Shown: positions 7,846 to 15,938 of the stretch, one piece after another
Position numbering within the stretch: position 1 is the stretch's first letter
How the letters are laid out: every line of letters starts with the position of its first letter
From: Roseateles sp.
GTDB lineage: Bacteria > Pseudomonadota > Gammaproteobacteria > Burkholderiales > Burkholderiaceae_C
DNA length: 64,000 bases
Reading direction: 5' to 3'
Assembly (NCBI GenBank): GCA_016790285.1
Contig: JAEUPJ010000055.1
Location: forward strand, 1 to 64,000
Translations under genes and position numbers: made by a program
Notes under the pieces: model-generated
The model's database searches: none
The model's input: the letters and a program-made list of their open reading frames with translations, nothing else
What the model was told of the DNA's origin: nothing

Positions 7846-9192
7846 CTACCTCAGGAAGAGTGCGAGGGTGTCGCAGGGCACGCTGCGCACGGGTGGCACT
7901 GGCGCCGTCATGCGCGCGTTGTTGACCGCGTAGGCCAGCTCGCGCGGGTGGTGCCAGGTGTCGTAGTACAGGCGTGAGGCGCGCGCCTGCTCTGCCAGCA
8001 CGGCCGGCGTCACGTCGCGCAGCACACGCACGAGGTCGTCAGGCGTCTCCCACCACAGCGCCTCGGGGTAGGCGATGTCGCGCGTGGAGTGCAGCCGGGC
8101 CAGGGTGCTCTGCTGCACCAGCACCGGGATGCCGGCTCCCATGGTCTCGACGATGCCCTTGGCGCCCTGCACGGGGAAGGACGAGATGCACAGGTCCACT
8201 CCGCTCTCGCGCAGCCAGCCCCACAGGCTGGGCACGGGCGTCTGGTGATGGAAACGCGCCGGGTCGACCCCGGCGGCATCGAGCCGCGCACGGAAGGCCG
8301 CCAGTTGCTCCGGCGGCAGTGTGCCGACGTGGATGTGGCTGCCGCCGACCTCGGTCAGCCGCCGCAGCAGCACATCGAAGTAGCCGTAGCGCCCTGGTGC
8401 CAGGAACTTGTTGGCCGAACCATGCGCGCAGGTGAGGAGTTCGCCCTGCGGCCTGAAGGCATGGCCGGTGCGCGCGCCCTGGTCGGGCGCCACCAGCGGC
8501 CAGTAGGCCTGGCGGCCCACGCCGAGGTGGTGCCGGCACTGGTAGTGGCTCAAGTGGGTGCAGTCCACGTGCAGCGCGTGCGGCAGGTACACGCCCAGGG
8601 CCATGTCGTGGTCGCAGTGGTGGAAGTACACCGTCTCGCGCGCCACGCCGGGCTGGGCGGCGCCGATGGCGGCCACGTCGTAGTGGTGGTTGAACAGGGT
8701 CAGCAGGCCCGGCTTGAGGTTGGCCAGCTGCATCTGCAGCCAGCGCAGCTTGTCGGGCAGCGAGAGCGCCGGCGCAGCGACGATCTGCACCGGGCGCGCC
8801 ATGTCGCGGTTGAAGCTGTCCAGCGGCAGCGCGCGGTCGTGCAGGTTGGTGACGATGACGACATGGGTCAGGTCGGGCCGCGCGCGGATCACGTCCTTGA
8901 GCGCCAGCGTGTGGCCGCCCTGGGCCTCGTAGACCTCGGTGACGAGGTGGATGGCGAGCTGGTCGTTGTAGCTGTCTGGCGCGGCAAGCGCGAGCTGGCG
9001 GGCCGACATCTCCCCGGCGGCCTGGCAGAAGCGGTCCATCTCGGCGGAGCCGTACACCACGCCGCGGGCGCGGGGGTCGTTCACCATCGCGATGACGAGG
9101 TTGCTGATCTCCAGCAGCATCGCCGGCCATTCGCCTGCCGCTTGGTGGGCTTCGAGGCGCTGCACCAGGTCGAGGAACTTGAGTTGGCTCAT
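7846..9192 (-). CDS. Putative GT-B type glycosyltransferase
   Basis: 448 residues from ATG 9192, which overlaps the stop of the upstream acyltransferase (ATGA). The open frame extends much further upstream, but only as an antisense-like shadow of that gene. The N-terminal ~120 residues are helical; the C-terminal half looks like a GT-B nucleotide-sugar domain: FLAPGRYGYFDVLLRRLTEV, then SGVDLCISSFPVQGAKGIVE and TMGAGIPVLVQQ, with the acidic/Gly residues used to bind the donor. A His-rich stretch (VYFHHCDHDMALGVY, about residue 205) is unusual. Similar proteins occur in flagellin and surface-glycan islands. Donor and acceptor are unknown; the block suggests an acylated amino-deoxyhexose donor. 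Confidence 0.7.
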   Translation of the reverse strand: MSQLKFLDLVQRLEAHQAAGEWPAMLLEISNLVIAMVNDPRARGVVYGSAEMDRFCQAAGEMSARQLALAAPDSYNDQLAIHLVTEVYEAQGGHTLALKDVIRARPDLTHVVIVTNLHDRALPLDSFNRDMARPVQIVAAPALSLPDKLRWLQMQLANLKPGLLTLFNHHYDVAAIGAAQPGVARETVYFHHCDHDMALGVYLPHALHVDCTHLSHYQCRHHLGVGRQAYWPLVAPDQGARTGHAFRPQGELLTCAHGSANKFLAPGRYGYFDVLLRRLTEVGGSHIHVGTLPPEQLAAFRARLDAAGVDPARFHHQTPVPSLWGWLRESGVDLCISSFPVQGAKGIVETMGAGIPVLVQQSTLARLHSTRDIAYPEALWWETPDDLVRVLRDVTPAVLAEQARASRLYYDTWHHPRELAYAVNNARMTAPVPPVRSVPCDTLALFLR

Positions 9193-9974
9193 GCGTGCTC
9201 GCTCCCGGGGGTGCCGAAGTCGAAGCGCTCGACGCCCTCGGCCCAGGCCTGCACGACCGCCTCCGGGTAGCCGCGCACGAAGCGGTGGCGCCAGGGGTAG
9301 GCGCGCTGGCGCAGGTCGCCCTTCACGCGCAGGTCGCTGGCTTTGCACATGCGCTTGGCTGGCGCGCCGGAAACGAGCGAGTCCTCGGGCATGTCCTGCC
9401 CCACGAGGGCATGCGCCGCGACGAAGCTGCCGCGCCCGATGGTGACACCGGCCAGCAGCGTCGCCTTCACCGCCACGACGACATAGTCTTCGAGCGTGAC
9501 ACCGAGGAGATCGTTGCTCGGCGGGTTGGGGTCGTTGGTCAGCACCACGCCGGGGAAGAGCCAGACGAAGTCCCCCACCACCGATTTCTGGCCGATCGTG
9601 ACCGAGCTTTGCGTGCGCACGTGGTGCCCGATCTCGCAATGCCCCTGGATGTCGCCCAGCGTGCCGATCTGGAAGTTCTGCCCGGCCTGCGTGAGTTCCC
9701 GCACCGTGACGCGGTGGCCCGTGACCAGGCCCTGCCCGAAGCGGGACCCCGCGTAGAAGACGCTGTGCGAGCGGATCAGCGCGCCCGCGCCGATGATGAG
9801 GGGCTGCCCCTGTGCCAGCGGCGTCGGGTAGCCGATCTCGCAATGCCCGTCGATGCGCGAGCCGTCGCCGATCTCCACGTCCTCGTGCACGACCGTGAAC
9901 GGCCCGATAGACACGCCGGCACCCAGCCGCGCCCGCGGCGACACCAGGGCCGTGGGGTGGATGAGCGCGCTCAT
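9189..9974 (-). CDS. Left-handed beta-helix (LpxA-like) acyltransferase
   Basis: 261 residues, almost entirely hexapeptide repeats ([LIV]GxxxxX) from HPTALVSPRARLGAGVSIG to about residue 190, giving the left-handed parallel beta-helix of the LpxA/WbpD class. The order resembles LpxA: HPTA start, an external loop, and the conserved HCEIG and QSSVTIG turns. Such trimeric enzymes move an acyl group from ACP or CoA to an amino sugar or other amine. Next to an ACP, an adenylating enzyme and a FabG-like reductase, it is a good candidate for attaching an acyl (perhaps 3-hydroxyacyl) chain to the amino sugar made by the adjacent genes. It overlaps its neighbours on both sides by ATGA, so all three are translationally coupled. 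Confidence 0.82.
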   Translation of the reverse strand: MSALIHPTALVSPRARLGAGVSIGPFTVVHEDVEIGDGSRIDGHCEIGYPTPLAQGQPLIIGAGALIRSHSVFYAGSRFGQGLVTGHRVTVRELTQAGQNFQIGTLGDIQGHCEIGHHVRTQSSVTIGQKSVVGDFVWLFPGVVLTNDPNPPSNDLLGVTLEDYVVVAVKATLLAGVTIGRGSFVAAHALVGQDMPEDSLVSGAPAKRMCKASDLRVKGDLRQRAYPWRHRFVRGYPEAVVQAWAEGVERFDFGTPGSEHA

Positions 9975-10693
9975 GCCGTGCTCCCGTTGTCCACGGTGAG
10001 CGTGGTGCCGTTGATCATGGCGCCGCCCTCGCCCAGCAGGAAGGCCACGCTGTCGGCCACCGCCTGCACCGTCGCGAGCTGGCCCGACGGGCTGCGCCGC
10101 TTGATGGCCGCGAGCTTGTCGCCCTGCAGCCCCCGGGTCATCTCCGTTTCCAGGTAGCCGGGTGCCACGCAGTTGACGTTGATGTTGGCCTTGCCGAGCT
10201 CGCGCGACAGCGACTTGGTGAATCCGATCAGGCCGGCCTTGGTCGCTGCGTACACCGACAGGCCGCTGAAGCCCGTGAAGCCGATGATGGAGGCCACGTT
10301 GACGATGCGGCCCCCGCCACCCAGCAGCATGGAGCGCGACACGTACTTGGTCAGCACGATGGGCGACTGCAGGTTCACCAGCAGCGCCTGCGCGATGTCC
10401 TGCTCATGCATGGTGGCCAGCACCCCGTCCGCCCCGATGGCGGCGTTGTTGACGAGCCCGTAGATGCGGCCGTGGCGCCGCGTGAGCTCGCCCACCCATT
10501 CGTGCATGGCCTCGGTGCGGCTGAGGTCGAAGCGCTCTTCGCTCGCACCACCGGCCTGGCACAGCTGCGTGAGCTCCTCGCTGCCCTGGCGTGCCACGGC
10601 GATGACGTGAAAGCCCTGCTGCACCAGCCGCTGGCTGATCGCCAGCCCCAGGCCGCGGCGCGCTCCCGTCACGATGACGTTTTTCCTGCTCAT
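9971..10693 (-). CDS. FabG-like short-chain dehydrogenase/reductase
   Basis: 240 residues from ATG 10693 (ATGA overlap with the upstream adenylating enzyme; longer in-frame starts would run antisense-like through that gene). It is a classical SDR: the NADP-binding VTGARRGLGLAISQRLV, NNAAIG at about 85, the serine region VASIIGF and the catalytic YAATKAGLIGFTKSLSRELG, then the FabG-like VNCVAPGYLETEMT. FabG-type enzymes reduce 3-oxoacyl-ACP to 3-hydroxyacyl-ACP. With an ACP and an acyltransferase in the same operon, it probably makes a 3-hydroxyacyl group for sugar decoration, as the analogous reductases do in the Pseudomonas flagellin glycosylation and viosamine islands (family knowledge; substrate here inferred). 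Confidence 0.88.
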   Translation of the reverse strand: MSRKNVIVTGARRGLGLAISQRLVQQGFHVIAVARQGSEELTQLCQAGGASEERFDLSRTEAMHEWVGELTRRHGRIYGLVNNAAIGADGVLATMHEQDIAQALLVNLQSPIVLTKYVSRSMLLGGGGRIVNVASIIGFTGFSGLSVYAATKAGLIGFTKSLSRELGKANINVNCVAPGYLETEMTRGLQGDKLAAIKRRSPSGQLATVQAVADSVAFLLGEGGAMINGTTLTVDNGSTA

Positions 10694-12033
10694 CCCCTGT
10701 CCCTCGACATCTTTCCCGCGGCGTTGACCCGGATGTTCTCCGCCGACACGACGAAAGCCGGCACCTTGAAGGCCTCCAGCCGCTGCCGGCAATGCGCCGT
10801 CACGCGGCGCTTGAGCTCGGTGTCCAGGGCCGCCCCGGCTGCCGGCAGCACCGCCGCTTCCACGAGGCTGCCCAGCACGGCGCTGGCGCGCGCGCGCACC
10901 TGCACGAAGGCGATCTCCGGCAACTCCAGGATCACCGACTCGACCTCTTCCGGCATGACCTTGTTGCCACCGACGTTGATGGAGCCGTTGGCCCGCCCGA
11001 CGAAATGGATGCGCTCGGCCTCCACGCGCACCACGTCCCCGCTGTCCAGCCAGTCCGTCGCCCCAGGCTGGCGCAGCCACAGGTGCCCTTCCTCGCCCAC
11101 GCGCAAGCCGACCGGCAGCACGTCAGGCGCCAGGTAGGCCTTCGGGAACCCGGCGATGCCGTCGCGCACCGCAAAGCCGACACCGGCTTCGGTGGACGCG
11201 TAGATGTGGGTGATGCGCGCCTGCGGGAAACGTCGCGCCAGCATGTCGAGCACGGGCTGGTCGACGATCTCGCCCCCCAGCGTGATCTGGCTCAGGGCCA
11301 GGGCGTCGGACTGCGGCAGCATGGCGAGCTTGCGCCACATGGAGGGCGTGGCCGACAGGGCGCTGCAGCCTTCGCGCGCCAGCACCTGCAGGCGTTCGCC
11401 CAGGTCCACGTCGTCTTCGCACAGGATCAGCGGCGCGCCTTCGCTCCAGGCTTGAAGAAACACCTGCAGGCCGGCGAACCGGCGCAGGCTGTACAGGCTG
11501 GCCCACACCAGCGGCGCACGCGGCGCGCCACGCCGCGCACTGCGCGTGAGCGAGGCCAAGGTGTGGGCGATGAGCTTCGGCGCGCCCGTGGTGCCCGAGG
11601 TGGGCAGCAGCCACTCGGTCGTGAAGGCCGCCGGCGCGGCCAGCGCCCTGCCCTGCGGAGCGGCTTCAGGGGCTTCAGACGCATCGGGGGCGTCACGCGT
11701 TTCAGCCCCCGCCTGCGGCAGCAGCCCCAGGCCCTGCGCGCCGAGCACGGCGTCGACGCGGGTCAGCCCCAGCCGCGTCTCGCGCGCCGGCCCGGTTTCC
11801 TCGGCCGGCAAGAGCACCAGCGCCTCGGCCACGCCGTCCAGGGCGACCAGCGCCGTGAGGAAGCTCAGCACCGGCATCTCGGCCAGCGCCACGCGCTTGC
11901 CACGCCAGGCCGCCACGTCCAGCCCGGCGACGGCGCTGCGCAGGGCACCGGCGCTGATGCGTTCGCCCGACGACGTCACCCACACCACCGCGTCGGCGGG
12001 GGCGGACTGCAATCGCTCGGAGAGGCAGGTCAT
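10690..12033 (-). CDS. AMP-forming acyl-adenylating enzyme (ANL superfamily)
   Basis: 447 residues. The adenylation core is recognisable: P-loop-like LLPTSGTTGAPKLIAHT at about 142-158, the A5 motif HIYASTEAGVGF, WLDSGDVVRV (A7 aspartate) and the C-terminal hinge FVGRANGSINVGGNKVMPEE with AGKMSRDRG carrying the catalytic lysine. Enzymes of this type activate a carboxylic acid with ATP and load it on CoA or a carrier protein. It is a little short for an acyl-CoA synthetase because the N-terminal subdomain is reduced. The gene starts on the last base of the ACP stop (TGATG), so ACP is the obvious acceptor. The acid is unknown. Confidence 0.85.
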   Translation of the reverse strand: MTCLSERLQSAPADAVVWVTSSGERISAGALRSAVAGLDVAAWRGKRVALAEMPVLSFLTALVALDGVAEALVLLPAEETGPARETRLGLTRVDAVLGAQGLGLLPQAGAETRDAPDASEAPEAAPQGRALAAPAAFTTEWLLPTSGTTGAPKLIAHTLASLTRSARRGAPRAPLVWASLYSLRRFAGLQVFLQAWSEGAPLILCEDDVDLGERLQVLAREGCSALSATPSMWRKLAMLPQSDALALSQITLGGEIVDQPVLDMLARRFPQARITHIYASTEAGVGFAVRDGIAGFPKAYLAPDVLPVGLRVGEEGHLWLRQPGATDWLDSGDVVRVEAERIHFVGRANGSINVGGNKVMPEEVESVILELPEIAFVQVRARASAVLGSLVEAAVLPAAGAALDTELKRRVTAHCRQRLEAFKVPAFVVSAENIRVNAAGKMSRDRG

Positions 12034-12284
12034 CAGGGTGCGTAGCGCTCGTAGATGCTGACGAACTCGCCCAGCGTGCGCGGGTAGACCGGCTCGGACA
12101 TCTTGACGAAGGGGTCGTAGCCCAGCGTCTCCTCCAGGCGGGCCACGAGGATGGCAAAGCCCAGCGAGTCCAGACCCGATTCAAGCAGCAGCGTGTCGTC
12201 GGTCATGGTGCCCACCACGGCGGCGCCGCGGCTGTCGGCAGCCTCGGCCAGCGCGGCAAGGATCTCGGATCTCAGGTTGTTCAT
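12033..12284 (-). CDS. Acyl carrier protein
   Basis: 83 residues. The phosphopantetheine attachment site is the serine of ESGLDSLGFAILVARLEE (about Ser 38), in the standard GxDSL context with the following amphipathic helix. Size and charge fit a stand-alone ACP, but the sequence is not that of the fatty-acid AcpP. It is stop/start coupled (TGATG) to the adenylating enzyme gene that follows, and upstream of FabG-like reductase and LpxA-like transferase genes. The set forms a dedicated acyl supply for the amino-sugar pathway (inference). The preceding aminotransferase ends 36 bp upstream. Confidence 0.9.
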   Translation of the reverse strand: MNNLRSEILAALAEAADSRGAAVVGTMTDDTLLLESGLDSLGFAILVARLEETLGYDPFVKMSEPVYPRTLGEFVSIYERYAP

Positions 12285-12320
12285 GCAGTGACTCGGTTCG
12301 TGTTCAGTGAAGAGGGCCCG

Positions 12321-13418
12321 TCAGGCGCAGGCGCGCACCGCCGCGACGACGGCGTCGGTCTGGGCGTCGGTCATGCCCGGCCACAGCGGCAGGCTCAGCA
12401 CCTCGCGGTGGATGGCCTCGGCCACGGGGAAGTCCCCCGCGGCGTGGCCCAGCTCGGCGTAGGCCGGCTGCAGGTGCGGCGGCACGGGGTAGTGGATGAG
12501 GGTGCCGATGCCACGCTCGCCGAGCGCAGCCTGCAGGCGGTCACGCGCCTCGTGGCGGATGACGAAGAGATGCCAGGCGGGCTCGGCGCCCTCGGGCACG
12601 AAAGGCAGGCCCACGGGGGCGCCGGCCAGGCCGTCGAGCAGGCGCGCGGCGATGGCGCGGCGTTGGTCGGTGAGCGCGTCCAGCTGCGGGAGCTTGGCGG
12701 CCAGCACGGCCGCCTGCATCTCGTCCAGGCGCGAGTTCAGGCCCTTGACCTCGTTGTGGTACTTGATGCGCGAGCCGTAGTTGCGCAGCACGCGCACGGC
12801 GTCGGCCACGGCGGCGTCATCGGTCGTCAGCCCGCCGCCGTCGCCCATGGCGCCGAGGTTCTTGCCGGGGTAGAAGCTCCAGGCCGACACGTCGGCGAGC
12901 GCACCGACGCGCCGGCCCCGCCAGCGCGCACCGTGCGCCTGGGCGCAGTCGTCCAGCACCTTCAGGCCGCGGCGCTGCGCGATGGCGTTGATGGCGTCCA
13001 TGTCCGCCGGCTGGCCGTACAGGTGCACGGGCAGGATGGCCTTGGTACGTGGCGTGATGGCCGCTTCGATGCGGGCCGGGTCGAGGTTGTAGGTGCGGGC
13101 GTCGGGCTCCACGGGCACCGGGCGCGCGCCGCACTGGCTCACCGCCAGCCACGTGGCGATGTAGGTGTTGCTCGGCACGATCACCTCGTCGCCCTCGCCC
13201 ACGCCGAGGGCGCGCAGGCCCAGGTGCAGCGCGTCCAGGCCGTTGCCCAGGCCCACGGCATGGGCGCTGCCGCAGTAGTCGGCCCACTGGCGCTCGAAGG
13301 ACTCCAGCTCGCGGCCGAGGATGAACCAGCCACTGCCGGCCACGCGTGCCAGCGCCGCGTCGATGGCTGCCCGCGACGCCGCGTAGGTGGGCTGCAGATC
13401 CAGGAAAGGCAGTTTCAT
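12321..13418 (-). CDS. DegT/DnrJ/EryC1/StrS family sugar aminotransferase
   Basis: 365 residues. A PLP-dependent nucleotide-sugar aminotransferase: FLDLQPTY start, GNGLDALHLGLRALG, SNTYIATWLAV, the LDDCAQAHGARW aspartate, and the PLP-binding lysine in SFYPGKNLGAMGDGG (about residue 188). These features match the FdtB/QdtB type, which transaminates dTDP-3-keto-6-deoxyhexose to the 3-amino sugar. The assignment is strengthened by the upstream gene, a fused 3,4-ketoisomerase/acetyltransferase whose stop overlaps this start (ATGA). The configuration of the product (3-amino-fucose or 3-amino-quinovose) cannot be read from sequence. dTDP-sugar precursor genes rmlA and rmlB are not in this window. 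Confidence 0.88.
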   Translation of the reverse strand: MKLPFLDLQPTYAASRAAIDAALARVAGSGWFILGRELESFERQWADYCGSAHAVGLGNGLDALHLGLRALGVGEGDEVIVPSNTYIATWLAVSQCGARPVPVEPDARTYNLDPARIEAAITPRTKAILPVHLYGQPADMDAINAIAQRRGLKVLDDCAQAHGARWRGRRVGALADVSAWSFYPGKNLGAMGDGGGLTTDDAAVADAVRVLRNYGSRIKYHNEVKGLNSRLDEMQAAVLAAKLPQLDALTDQRRAIAARLLDGLAGAPVGLPFVPEGAEPAWHLFVIRHEARDRLQAALGERGIGTLIHYPVPPHLQPAYAELGHAAGDFPVAEAIHREVLSLPLWPGMTDAQTDAVVAAVRACA

Positions 13419-14371
13419 GCGGTGGACCGTCCCGTCAGGGACAGGAATTCGTCATAGCTGCGGATGTAGTCCTGCGCATCGTAGGTGTCGGAGGCGAGCA
13501 CCATGAGCAGGGCATCGGCGGTGAACTGGTACTGGATGCCCCAGACCATGGGCGGGATGTGCAGGCCGACCTTGGGCGAATCCAGCCGCACCTCGTCGCG
13601 GTGCTCGGCATCGTCCAGCACGATGGTGCAGGCGCCCTTCAGGCACACGAGGAACTGGTGGCAGGCCTTGTGCGCATGCTCGCCGCGCACCTCTTCCCCG
13701 GGCACGTCGTACACCGCGAAGAAGCGCTTGGGCTGGAATGGCAGGTGCGCGCCGATCTCGCCGAAGCTCAGCGCGCCGCGCAGGTCGATGATCTTGGGCA
13801 GCGCGTGCAGCGCGGCGCCGCGGGCGGAGAGCGCGGGCAGCTGGTCGCCCAGCGCGGCGGCCGTGATGGCCGCGCCGGTGACCTTGACCTCGGGCGTGTC
13901 CAGGTAGCCGACGATGTGCGCCGGGTTGCCGGCCACGATGGCCCGCGGCGGCACGTCACGCGTCACCACGGCGCCGTCGGTCACGAGCGCGCCGGGGCCG
14001 ATGGTCAGGCCCGCCTGGATGGTGGCGTTGGCGCCGATGCTGGCGCCCGCGCGCACGCGGGTCTTGAGGAACTCGGCCGGCTTCTGGCGGCTGCGCGGTG
14101 CGGGGTCGTTGCTGAAGGCGGCGTTGGGGCCGACGAAGACGTCGTCCTCCAGCGTGAGGCCGTCCCACAGGTAGACGCCGCACTTGACGGTGACGCGGTC
14201 GCCCACGGTCACGTCGTTCTCGATGAAGACGTGGTCGCAGATGTTGCAGTCTGCCCCGATGCGGGCCCCCGGCAGCACGTGGGCGAACGCCCAGACCCGC
14301 GTGCGCGGCCCGACCTGCGTGGACTCCACCAGGGCGTGCGAGTGCACGAAAGCGTCGCTGCCGTCCGTCAT
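13415..14371 (-). CDS. Bifunctional sugar N-acetyltransferase / dTDP-4-keto-6-deoxyglucose 3,4-ketoisomerase (FdtD/WxcM-like)
   Basis: 318 residues, two domains. Residues about 5-150 are a left-handed beta-helix acetyltransferase (HVFIENDVTVGDRVTVKCGV, VYLWDGLTLEDDVFVGPNAA, FSNDPAPRS). Residues about 185-312 are a WxcM/FdtA cupin (KRFFAVYDVPGEEVRGEHAH, CHQFLVCLKGACTIVLDD) with the conserved HxH. The same fusion is known in Shewanella FdtD, which isomerises dTDP-4-keto-6-deoxyglucose and acetylates the 3-amino sugar made by the aminotransferase. The ATG at 14371 has GGGGAG eight bases upstream. It follows the TolC gene after 70 bp and couples to the aminotransferase gene. Whether the helix domain uses acetyl-CoA or another acyl donor is open, since a second LpxA-like gene sits downstream. 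Confidence 0.88.
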   Translation of the reverse strand: MTDGSDAFVHSHALVESTQVGPRTRVWAFAHVLPGARIGADCNICDHVFIENDVTVGDRVTVKCGVYLWDGLTLEDDVFVGPNAAFSNDPAPRSRQKPAEFLKTRVRAGASIGANATIQAGLTIGPGALVTDGAVVTRDVPPRAIVAGNPAHIVGYLDTPEVKVTGAAITAAALGDQLPALSARGAALHALPKIIDLRGALSFGEIGAHLPFQPKRFFAVYDVPGEEVRGEHAHKACHQFLVCLKGACTIVLDDAEHRDEVRLDSPKVGLHIPPMVWGIQYQFTADALLMVLASDTYDAQDYIRSYDEFLSLTGRSTA

Positions 14372-14441
14372 CGATTCGTCTCCCCAAGCATGGAGGTTTC
14401 AGTATCTCTCGGCCGCCCGCGCGCGCCGAGGCTCGCGAGGC

Positions 14442-15872
14442 TCAGCGCAGCGGCGTGGACACGCCCCGCCCCATGCTCCAGATCAGCGCCACGACCTGCT
14501 GCGCGTCGAACATCGCGTTCACGTGGGCCACGCGCATCGAGTAGTAGTCGCCCTCGGCGGCCATCACGTCGAAGAGCGAGCGCCGGCCGAGCTGCTGCCA
14601 CTGCTGCAGCGTGGACGCGCGCACGCGGTCGCTGTTGCGCAGGATCTCGACGATGCGGCGTGCGCGGTCCAGCGTCGACACGCCGACCTCGTTCATCTCC
14701 AGCAGCCGGTAGCGCTTGGCCTCGATGGCCTCGTCGCGCTGCAGCACCGTGGCGCGGTAGCGCTGCACGGCAGCGCTGGCCTGGGCCTGGGCGCCGGGCT
14801 GCAGGATGGGAATGGTGACGGAGATGCCCGCGCCGATGTCGGTCTGGCGCTGGTCGTTGGGGCCGCCACTGCGCAGCAGCGCGCTGGCGCTGCTCGTGAG
14901 GTTCACGGTGGGCTTCTGGCCGGCGATGACGGACTCGGCAAAGCTGCGCTGCGAGCGCGCCTGTGCCTCGGCCTGCGCGACGTCCGCACCCAGCAGGATG
15001 TCGCTCTGCATCTGCTCCAGGTCGGGCATGACGGACAGCTGGGACGTCATGCCGATGCTCGGCGGCAACGGCTCGCCCACCAGGCGCTTCATGCGCACCT
15101 CGGTCTGGCGCAGGGCCGACATGGTCTGCTCCAGCGACAGGTCGGCCTGCTGCAGGCTCTTCTGCGCCTGCACCAGTTCGCTGGCGCGGCCGCGGTCGGC
15201 CTTGGTGATGATCTCCAGCGCGTCCACGAGGCAGGCCATCTTGCGCACGTACTGCGTGTACACCTGGCCCTGCAGCACGTAGCGGCTGCGGTCCAGCGCC
15301 AGCGACACGACGTTCAGCGACAGCTGCTCCTCGGCGCTGCGCTGCCCCTGCTGCGCGACTTCGGCGAGCTCCTTGCGCCACTCGGTGAGCTTGGCAATGC
15401 GGCCGGCGTCCCACAGCGGCATGCCGGCACTGATGGTGGCGCCGAACTGGCCGCCGCTGCCCACGGTCGTGCCGCCCACGCTCTGGCGGATGCCGTTGGC
15501 CGACAGGCTGAGCGTGGCCGTGGGCATGGCCAGGGCGCGCGTCTCTTCCAGGTCGAAACGGGCGGCCTCGCTGAGCAGGCGCACGGCGCCCAGCGCCTTG
15601 CTGCGCGAGAGCGTCTTGTCGATGAGGATCTGCAGCGCGGCACGCGGGTCGCCGTTGTCGGTCTCCAGCGACGTCATGTCGCGGCCCAGGCGCGAGAGCC
15701 CGGCGTCGTCTTCGTTGCAGCGGCCACCCTGGGTGGGCGCTTCGGCGACTGGCGCGGCAGGCGGCGGGGCGGGCTTCTTGGACGGGCGCGCCTGCGCAAG
15801 CGCGAGCGAGCCGAACAGGGCAAGGCCGAGGGCGAGCAGGTGGGCAGGCAGATGGCGGATGGGGTACAGCAT
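14442..15872 (-). CDS. TolC-family outer membrane protein of a type I secretion system
   Basis: 476 residues from ATG 15872, chosen because it gives a signal peptide (MLYPIRHLPAHLLALGLALF, cleavage near ALAQA); an upstream ATG would add 12 polar residues. The mature protein shows the internal repeat of the outer membrane efflux family: long coiled helices (SKALGAVRLLSEAARFDLEE; VSTLDRARRIVEILRNSDRV) alternating with short beta segments. It would form the outer-membrane channel for the exporter encoded just upstream. The central linker (RCNEDDAGLSRLGRDM) and two cysteines are less typical. There are 66 bp between this gene and the HlyD gene. Confidence 0.85.
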   Translation of the reverse strand: MLYPIRHLPAHLLALGLALFGSLALAQARPSKKPAPPPAAPVAEAPTQGGRCNEDDAGLSRLGRDMTSLETDNGDPRAALQILIDKTLSRSKALGAVRLLSEAARFDLEETRALAMPTATLSLSANGIRQSVGGTTVGSGGQFGATISAGMPLWDAGRIAKLTEWRKELAEVAQQGQRSAEEQLSLNVVSLALDRSRYVLQGQVYTQYVRKMACLVDALEIITKADRGRASELVQAQKSLQQADLSLEQTMSALRQTEVRMKRLVGEPLPPSIGMTSQLSVMPDLEQMQSDILLGADVAQAEAQARSQRSFAESVIAGQKPTVNLTSSASALLRSGGPNDQRQTDIGAGISVTIPILQPGAQAQASAAVQRYRATVLQRDEAIEAKRYRLLEMNEVGVSTLDRARRIVEILRNSDRVRASTLQQWQQLGRRSLFDVMAAEGDYYSMRVAHVNAMFDAQQVVALIWSMGRGVSTPLR

Positions 15873-15938
15873 GGCCCCATCACTAGACCACCCGCCCTCC
15901 CCGGCCAAAGCCCGGAAAAGCGGCTGGCCGCCCGCGCA

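Noticed and set aside
9193-9843. Upstream extension of the GT-B glycosyltransferase frame to 9843
   Set aside because: It lies entirely over the beta-helix acyltransferase gene in another frame. The ATG at 9192 overlaps that gene's stop and begins a credible protein.
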